A DNA stretch of 11,850 nucleotides from Thermoplasmata archaeon (GTDB lineage Archaea > Thermoplasmatota > Thermoplasmata > Thermoplasmatales > Thermoplasmataceae), in NCBI GenBank assembly GCA_021816385.1, contig JAKAYJ010000020.1, positions 1-11,850 on the forward strand, given 5' to 3'. Numbering within the stretch: the stretch's first letter is position 1; each line of letters begins with the position of its first letter. Below, one piece after another: positions 6,722-11,850 of this stretch. The notes under the pieces were generated by a model. The model did no database searches and was not told the origin of the DNA. It saw only the letters and a list, made by a program, of their open reading frames with translations. The position numbers were made by a program, and so were the translations under genes.

Positions 6722-8438
6722 ATGGTATCTTCAGGACAATTCCCGTGAGAGAGATCACTATGGGTATGAAGAATGTCAGGAACACTGTCACACCAGCATA
6801 TATCTTAGCTTTTTTCAGGGAAATAAACACAAAATCCATCAGTTCCTGGTAAGTGTTCCTGTTTCCTGTGGATACTTCCACGCTAGCGGTGGAATATTTC
6901 ACTATATATTCTTTCTTTGCAGATGCAGCCTTCCTTATGAGGTCTTCAATGAAATTGACTGTGGCCTCGTCGCGGGAATTAAGTGGATTCATGTCCAGTG
7001 TTCCAGAGTTCACCACGTGGTTATCCGTTGTGTAGACCACAAAACTGCTGCAGTATTTCAAAGCAATATTCCGGATCATTTCCTCCATCTCCCTTGTGAT
7101 ATTGTTGGAGTCTGTGAGCATTATGCAGTCTTTCTTATCACCATGATGAAAAACAGCAATCTGAATTCCCTTTGCAGCAAGAAACCTTATGTCCCTTCTG
7201 TTTCCTGATGCATATCCAACTTCAATTTTCTCATTTGGTACGTCTTTCTCAAGGAGATCAATCACTGTATTTTCAAATGGAGACAGGTCCTCTATTTCCC
7301 TTGCCCCTCTCACGAATCCATTCTGCCCGTCTATAATGAATGTTCTTATGCCTGTTTTCTGGAATATAGACTGCCTGAACCTTATTCCTTCCTCATACAG
7401 AATATCATCAAAAGATCTTGACTCAGGGTTGAATGCCACCATTGCAGTGTTGCCGAATCTTTTCACGTCAATCCTGACACCATCCACAACCCTGCTCCCC
7501 ATTTCTGACATCTGTTCCTGGATTTTCCCTTTTTCTATGGCGAGATCGATGGCTTTACCGAGATTCTCTATATCTTCTTCTCCTGCACAATTATCACTGT
7601 TGGTGGTTGCAGTGTGGAATACCATTACTTCACCATGTGTATTTCCCATATATTTTTCAATTCTCTCAGGAAGATCGCTTGATCCTACGGAACCGAAGGG
7701 CCCCGGGTGTATATATGGGAATACCATGGAAAAGTCAGACTTTCCGTCAGAATCGATAAAAGTGAGGGAATCGATGTCAGTATTCCTTCTGTTCCTGTAG
7801 ACTGACCTGAAAAATTTATCACCGCTCTCATAATATTTGTTTCCATGGATACCATACAGGAAGAATTTGATCAGATCCCTTGGCTCAGTGTTGTACTTCT
7901 CTCTAAAAGTTTTTGTTGCTTTAGTCACGAATACATAGGCTAGCCATGATGAAAGCAGTGTATAGATTATGCTCTCCACAGCAGCAATATACTTCACCTC
8001 ATACAGGTAAAGTGGCAGGAATGACATGCTCAGGGTGTTTGAAAGGACATAGTTTGCAGCCATGCTATCAGAAAGATATACATAGAATACAAGGAACCTG
8101 AAGAACGACGTGAACGAGAGTGATATGGCCACATTCTGAATGCCGAGTTCCGGAAGCAACAGATTAAGGATTGTGTAAATGAAATAGAACATGATTAGAG
8201 TGAGTGCTAGCAGGAAGAGATTCTTCCTGAGATTGAGCTTGGAATCTGTGGCAACAGAGGCCAGTTGATCGAGGCAGAGTGTAATTATTGAAGGTACGAT
8301 GATGAAAAGGGAAGCCGTGATGATCTCCGGATGGAAAAAATAATGAATTGCGAAGAGTATCGCTATGATCATTACAGATATCTCTATCCGTGGAGCCCTC
8401 TTGACATACTTTGTGAGATCAGCAAAAGTTCTATCCAT
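6714..8438 (-). CDS. DUF2070 family multi-pass membrane protein
   Basis: The protein is 574 residues from the ATG at 8438 (a GTG one codon upstream could also serve). About six hydrophobic helices fill residues 20-172, one or two more lie at about 545-572, and the roughly 370 residues between are soluble. That domain carries YIHPGPFGSVGSSDLP (about 242-257), FHTATTNSDNCAGEED (about 274-289), FIIDGQN (about 367-373), AVFHHGDKKD (about 428-437) and YTTDNHVVNSGTLD (about 469-482). The HPGPFG...GSS-x-LP signature is, from memory, that of DUF2070, a family largely restricted to archaea and of unknown function. The repeated His/Asp/Asn motifs look like a metal-binding or hydrolytic centre, which is inference. 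It lies downstream of, and co-directional with, the NAD kinase gene, and overlaps the end of aroC by 8 bp tail to tail. Confidence 0.78.
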   Translation of the reverse strand: MDRTFADLTKYVKRAPRIEISVMIIAILFAIHYFFHPEIITASLFIIVPSIITLCLDQLASVATDSKLNLRKNLFLLALTLIMFYFIYTILNLLLPELGIQNVAISLSFTSFFRFLVFYVYLSDSMAANYVLSNTLSMSFLPLYLYEVKYIAAVESIIYTLLSSWLAYVFVTKATKTFREKYNTEPRDLIKFFLYGIHGNKYYESGDKFFRSVYRNRRNTDIDSLTFIDSDGKSDFSMVFPYIHPGPFGSVGSSDLPERIEKYMGNTHGEVMVFHTATTNSDNCAGEEDIENLGKAIDLAIEKGKIQEQMSEMGSRVVDGVRIDVKRFGNTAMVAFNPESRSFDDILYEEGIRFRQSIFQKTGIRTFIIDGQNGFVRGAREIEDLSPFENTVIDLLEKDVPNEKIEVGYASGNRRDIRFLAAKGIQIAVFHHGDKKDCIMLTDSNNITREMEEMIRNIALKYCSSFVVYTTDNHVVNSGTLDMNPLNSRDEATVNFIEDLIRKAASAKKEYIVKYSTASVEVSTGNRNTYQELMDFVFISLKKAKIYAGVTVFLTFFIPIVISLTGIVLKIPFI

Positions 8439-8460
8439 CACGTCTTAATATTTAAACCGG

Positions 8461-8468
8461 ATTTAACA
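8461..8468 (-). promoter_or_regulatory. Weak TATA-like box upstream of the DUF2070 gene
   Basis: On the minus strand the sequence is TGTTAAAT, centred about 26 bases before the ATG at 8438. A more A/T-pure stretch, TTTAAATATT (8447-8456), is only about 13 bases from the start and too close to be the TATA box. The gene could also be read through from the NAD kinase gene, 55-58 bp upstream. Confidence 0.3.
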
Positions 8469-8496
8469 TTTTCCTGAAGATTAATTGACAGTGTGG

Positions 8497-9555
8497 CTAT
8501 GAGACGGGAAGCATCTGGAACCTGTCATACCCTGTGATGACCCTGATATATTTTCCAAAGAAATTTCCGGGAAGACCTTCCACATCATATCTGAGTGAAT
8601 GCATATTCCTTATCTTCTCCTGTGGACACAGGATCAGAATGTTCTTCTTTCCTGCCTTCATTATTACGTCACTGGTTATCTGCCTGTTTCCCCTCCCAAG
8701 GAAAAATCCACTTCCTGCATATGGGGATACAACTATCTTAATATCTGCATCATCTTTGATGTATTTTTCATAGTCCGCAGGGTAAGCGTTTTCCTTAAGC
8801 AGAATACCGTCTTTAATTATGTCAATGTTGAATGGTGAGGTCTGAAATCCCAATTTTTCCATCAGTTCCTTGCAAGTTCCTCCTGTACCTATTATATAAT
8901 ATGAATTGTCCATCGTATCGATCACGTATTCTATTATAGAAGATGTGTCCCATGTGCCATCTGTGCTTTTTGGATCAATGTATTTGTCTACAAATACAGT
9001 CTTCATTGTGCCATATTTCTTGAGGGAAAACTCTCCTGTTTTCAGCATGATTTCCTCGTTGGAATCTTCCACAACCGCATCACCTGTAGTATAACTCTGC
9101 TCCGTAAGGAATGCAGTGGCCCTGTTAGCGGCATCCTCTGGATTTTCTGCATAGATAGACCCATACATCTTCATTCCCGCAGGTATTCCGATAACAGGAA
9201 CCTCTGGATGAGATTCAAATATATCTCTTGAAGTACCGTCCCCACCAGCAAAAACAAGCAGATCTATCTTTCCTTTTGAAAGTTCCACGAATTTCTTTGA
9301 ATCCATTCCGGAGGAGGGTTCTGCTGGTGTATAAATTACATCAATGTTCCCGAATCCTTCCTCCATGAGAACTTTCTCCCCCATGTCTCCTGCAGCTGTT
9401 ACTATATGAATGTCTCTATCCATAAGATCCAGAAATTTGGATGCCCTTCTTGATGAATAGGTGGATCTAATGAGGGGGTTCATGTCTGAGCCGTTGAACC
9501 TTGTATATATTCCGGACCCAGAAATTGGATTTATCATGAAGCCAAGTGTTTTCAT
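8497..9555 (-). CDS. Predicted ATP/polyphosphate-dependent NAD kinase (COG3199-type)
   Basis: The 352-residue protein belongs to the diacylglycerol/NAD-kinase-like fold and is expected to phosphorylate NAD to NADP, though substrates of this archaeal subgroup are often only predicted. Visible landmarks are the N-terminal strand GFMINPISGSG (about 5-15), the kinase signature FAGGDGTSRD (about 102-111), GIPAGMKMYGS (about 123-133), GTGGTCKEL, and PYAGSGFFLGRGNRQIT near the C-terminus, all characteristic of COG3199 (AcoX-like) proteins and absent from classical short NAD kinases. The ATG at 9555 was chosen because related proteins begin MK-x-GF-x-NPI and it follows the upstream stop by one base, with GTGA (9564-9561) as a weak ribosome site. 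A GTG at 9564 would add three residues and overlap the upstream gene by 8 bp. It is almost certainly cotranscribed with the M50-like gene. Confidence 0.82.
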   Translation of the reverse strand: MKTLGFMINPISGSGIYTRFNGSDMNPLIRSTYSSRRASKFLDLMDRDIHIVTAAGDMGEKVLMEEGFGNIDVIYTPAEPSSGMDSKKFVELSKGKIDLLVFAGGDGTSRDIFESHPEVPVIGIPAGMKMYGSIYAENPEDAANRATAFLTEQSYTTGDAVVEDSNEEIMLKTGEFSLKKYGTMKTVFVDKYIDPKSTDGTWDTSSIIEYVIDTMDNSYYIIGTGGTCKELMEKLGFQTSPFNIDIIKDGILLKENAYPADYEKYIKDDADIKIVVSPYAGSGFFLGRGNRQITSDVIMKAGKKNILILCPQEKIRNMHSLRYDVEGLPGNFFGKYIRVITGYDRFQMLPVS

Positions 9556-9556
9556 T

Positions 9557-11281
9557 TCATTCACGTATAATCAGTATGGAGCCATTATATGTTAAATTAT
9601 ATATGGCTATGGTGACGGGGTAAAGAAGTGGAGTGTAAAAATCAATCCTGAAATTCATCAATGAAGGTGTGGAATTTGAACCAATTATCTCCAGTGGAAA
9701 TCTTTGTGAGCCTATTAGATGGAGCTTGTCAGACACATTTCCATTTCCCGTATAACTGATGTTGTACCCCATTCCATTCGGCATGCTGACATACACATTT
9801 TCTGAAAGGTTGACCGGCGCAGTTGAAATAACAGTGTAATTAAAACTCTTGTTTTTTCCTATATTCACAGTGGAAATCTGTGCACCATCCATAATGACAT
9901 CTGTGCTCTTCAATAATTTCAGTACTGTGAAATGTTCTGTGTTGAAGTTGCTGTTTATATAGACATAAAAGAGAAATCTTGTATATCCTGGAGAAAGGGA
10001 TGTGACATTCATGGATATGTAGTAGACGGCATTTTTTCCTGGAGAAATGATTCCGGATGATGACCTGACGCTGAATGGAATGGATAGATTGGAAGAAAAT
10101 GCAGGGTCTACTGTGATCTGACCATTGTTGATTACAGATATGGTGAAATTTGCCTGCGAGTGGTTACCGCTCATCACTATTGCAGAACTTACTACTGGAT
10201 TTGTCTCAATACTTGGAAGTGTGGAATGCACAGGGAAAGGTATGGAACCTAAGACCATAAGGAGAAGTGTTATGATCATGACAATATAATTTCCTCTTCT
10301 GATTAAGCTAAACCCTGATGAATATGGCTGTTGTGGTTCAAGTCCGACCATCAGTATGATCACAGGCAGGATAAACCAAGAGGGAAACGTGAGGTCTATT
10401 ATGATCATTATGGTGATGAACACATATGAAACATTCTTCTGCAGTGACGGGCTTATTCCGGAGAATACATAACCTCCGTCCAGAAGACCAATGGGAAATG
10501 CGTTGAATGATGTGAACAGCAAACCGGACCAGCCTGCAAGAGCCATTGGATCCAGGGCCCCTCTTGCAGGAAGCAATTTACCTAAGGATATCTGGAAGAG
10601 CAGGGGAAGATTCACCACGCTGATGGAGGAGTTTGGGCCAGTGGTTGTGCCAGAATATAGAGATACACCTGCAATCCCAAGTACAAGAAACAAAGTGGAT
10701 ACTATTATTCCAAAAACGATGGAGAAAAATCCGGAATAAATCTGATCCTTATGGTTTTTATACGGTTCCCCTGGAGCATTTATTAGTCCCATGGAACCCA
10801 TGAAAATAGGATTTGGAATAAAAATAGGCAGGGTATATCTCTGACCACTCTGTTTTCTTATGAAAAATTTCGGTATCTCCCTTGATACAATTATCACTGT
10901 AATGGGGATTGCAAAGAAGGCAATGGAATTCAGCACCACCATGGGAAAGATCATATTTGGGTAATATGTCATCGAGTAATCGATTCCAACGTATATAATA
11001 GAAAGAAGTGTGAGAAGCAGAAATATGGACTTAATGTATGAGAATCTCTTCCCGACCCGTTTCCTTGTCACCAGTATCTCATATTTACCGTTGTTGTACA
11101 AGGAAAGATTTAATTTTTCAAGCTTGCTGAAAAGAAGGGAAAATTTTTCCTGGCTGTAGGATTCAGGAATTATATGGAAAATAATCAGGGGGCCCTCGGA
11201 TTCTATGGATTGGATTCTGAACTCTGTTTTCACTATCTCCGCAATCTGATCCTTTTCACTGTTACTGAAGTCTTCCGGCAT
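9557..11281 (-). CDS. Site-2-protease-like (M50/EGY-type) membrane protein lacking the zinc motif, with C-terminal ectodomain
   Basis: The 574-residue protein has three parts. Residues 1-80 are soluble. Residues about 83-350 contain six or so hydrophobic helices arranged as in archaeal, cyanobacterial and plant EGY-type intramembrane proteases, including LPIFIPNPIFMGSMG (151-165), LDPMALAGWSGLL (243-255) and FNAFPIGLLDGGYVF (259-273), the counterpart of the N-x-xP...LDGGH motif with Asp268 kept. Where HExxH is expected the sequence is REIPK (134-138; codons 10868-10882), so both zinc-binding histidines are gone and only the glutamate remains. This should be a non-proteolytic homologue. Residues about 355-574 form a beta-rich, probably extracytoplasmic domain with about a dozen N-x-S/T sequons. 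The ATG at 11281 lacks a Shine-Dalgarno sequence but has a TATA-like box about 23 bases upstream. The stop nearly abuts the NAD kinase start. The client or ligand is unknown. Confidence 0.75.
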   Translation of the reverse strand: MPEDFSNSEKDQIAEIVKTEFRIQSIESEGPLIIFHIIPESYSQEKFSLLFSKLEKLNLSLYNNGKYEILVTRKRVGKRFSYIKSIFLLLTLLSIIYVGIDYSMTYYPNMIFPMVVLNSIAFFAIPITVIIVSREIPKFFIRKQSGQRYTLPIFIPNPIFMGSMGLINAPGEPYKNHKDQIYSGFFSIVFGIIVSTLFLVLGIAGVSLYSGTTTGPNSSISVVNLPLLFQISLGKLLPARGALDPMALAGWSGLLFTSFNAFPIGLLDGGYVFSGISPSLQKNVSYVFITIMIIIDLTFPSWFILPVIILMVGLEPQQPYSSGFSLIRRGNYIVMIITLLLMVLGSIPFPVHSTLPSIETNPVVSSAIVMSGNHSQANFTISVINNGQITVDPAFSSNLSIPFSVRSSSGIISPGKNAVYYISMNVTSLSPGYTRFLFYVYINSNFNTEHFTVLKLLKSTDVIMDGAQISTVNIGKNKSFNYTVISTAPVNLSENVYVSMPNGMGYNISYTGNGNVSDKLHLIGSQRFPLEIIGSNSTPSLMNFRIDFYTPLLYPVTIAIYNLTYNGSILIIRE

Positions 11282-11298
11282 TTGTTCGCATGGGAATG

Positions 11299-11308
11299 TA
11301 AAATTAAA
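11299..11308 (-). promoter_or_regulatory. TATA-like box for the M50-like gene
   Basis: On the minus strand the sequence is TTTAATTTTA, centred about 22-23 bases before the ATG at 11281. With archaeal spacing, transcription would begin close to the ATG. It lies in the 31-bp gap after the alaS stop, so the three downstream genes may have their own promoter besides any read-through from alaS. Confidence 0.4.
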
Positions 11309-11312
11309 GTAA

Positions 11313-11850
11313 TTAATATTTTAGTTTGAATTCCATGCTCTTATCCCTTATGACCTTCCCGGGTTTTTCAGGAATCCTTCCATAGATCATTTTGTAAAGT
11401 TCTGAACTTTCACCCAAGCTCTTCCCCACAATTGTAATGCTTTCAGAAGACCTGATCACTGTGTTTCTGGAAGATTTCATTGCAATAGGTATTATGTCCT
11501 TCACATATGATTCAGATGATTCTATGTAGGTGAAATCAAGGTTCCCATTTGTCACATTTCTTCCGTTAGAGAAAAGAGATTCTGCCTTTTCCTTTCCGAG
11601 AAGCTTGACTTCATCCCTCAGGGCAATAAGCTCCTGGGTGTTTTTCCTCACTTTGTCCACCACATCCTCTGTTGATCTTGTTTCATCTCTTATGGCATTT
11701 ATTTCTTTATGGAGATTCTGAACATATTTCAATGCCGCCGGTCCTGCTGTAAAAACGATTCTCTGTATTCCTTCCTGTATGCTTTCCGCTGAAATGATCT
11801 TTATGAAACCTATTTCCCCCGTGGATGAGAGATGCGTACCGCCACATCCC
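11313..11850 (-). CDS. alaS: Alanyl-tRNA synthetase, C-terminal part (partial)
   Basis: The frame is open to the window edge, giving 178 complete codons of a protein whose N-terminus lies beyond base 11850. The first residues, GCGGTHLSSTGEIGFIKI, are the end of the editing domain; the CxxxH pair (visible residues 2 and 6) is half of the zinc site that hydrolyses mischarged Ser- or Gly-tRNA(Ala). Then come IQEGIQRIVFTAGPAAL and a charged helical or coiled-coil stretch (about 41-95) leading into the C-Ala region. The aminoacylation domain, which attaches alanine to tRNA(Ala), is outside the window. The C-terminal domain here is short and lacks the glycine-rich GGGGR-type motif usual near the end of AlaRS. 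A TTG at 11732 is internal and not a start. A free-standing AlaX editing protein is less likely because the coiled-coil linker fits AlaRS. Confidence 0.87.
   Translation of the reverse strand, partial: GCGGTHLSSTGEIGFIKIISAESIQEGIQRIVFTAGPAALKYVQNLHKEINAIRDETRSTEDVVDKVRKNTQELIALRDEVKLLGKEKAESLFSNGRNVTNGNLDFTYIESSESYVKDIIPIAMKSSRNTVIRSSESITIVGKSLGESSELYKMIYGRIPEKPGKVIRDKSMEFKLKY

Noticed and set aside
7189..7800. 203-codon plus-strand open frame inside the DUF2070 gene
   Set aside because: It is antisense to the DUF2070 coding region with its clear HPGPFG motif, and its product is serine/isoleucine-rich shadow sequence.
11313..11732. Separate small gene starting with TTG at 11732
   Set aside because: The frame continues upstream to the window edge through CGGTH and other AlaRS motifs, so the TTG is an internal leucine codon.

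Overview
The window reads as a stretch of archaeal chromosome, most likely from a thermoacidophilic euryarchaeon of the Thermoplasmatales type (genus not determinable by eye). The signs are: an archaeal ATP-dependent DNA ligase beginning MLF; a DUF2070 membrane protein and a COG3199-type predicted NAD kinase, both typically archaeal; heavy AGA/AGG arginine usage; and TATA-like boxes about 22-27 bases upstream of several ATG codons that lack Shine-Dalgarno sequences, as expected for leaderless mRNAs. Coding density is very high. I see no insertion sequence, CRISPR array, tRNA, rRNA or clear sign of recent transfer.

Left part (1-1919): the last 33 codons of a plus-strand gene with a Gly/Asn/Arg-rich tail, then, only 2 bp away and convergent, the ATP-dependent DNA ligase on the minus strand. 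A 243-bp AT-rich divergent intergenic region (1920-2162) carries a promoter in each direction.

Centre (2163-5567, plus strand): a tightly coupled succinate dehydrogenase operon. sdhA and sdhB, and sdhB and sdhC, share the base A in TAATG junctions. The third gene encodes a five-helix membrane anchor, followed by a 56-residue two-helix protein. The SdhB signature and the anchor resemble the actinobacterial/mycobacterial Sdh1 type, in which (from memory of the literature) the anchor holds a Rieske-type Fe-S cluster inside the membrane instead of heme. The complex would pass electrons from succinate to the membrane quinone pool. Immediately downstream, with its own promoter, is chorismate synthase (5618-6721), the last step to chorismate, which is the precursor of aromatic amino acids and of menaquinone-type quinones where those are made.

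Right part (6714-11850, minus strand): read in transcription order, the C-terminal end of alanyl-tRNA synthetase, a site-2-protease-like (M50/EGY-type) membrane protein whose zinc-binding HExxH is replaced by REIPK, a predicted ATP/polyphosphate-dependent NAD kinase, and a DUF2070 multi-pass membrane protein with conserved His/Asp motifs. The last three are packed closely.

Most worth following up: the predicted membrane-embedded Fe-S anchor of the archaeal Sdh, the orphan 56-residue protein ending that operon, the pseudoprotease with its sequon-rich ectodomain, and the enzyme-like motifs in the DUF2070 protein.
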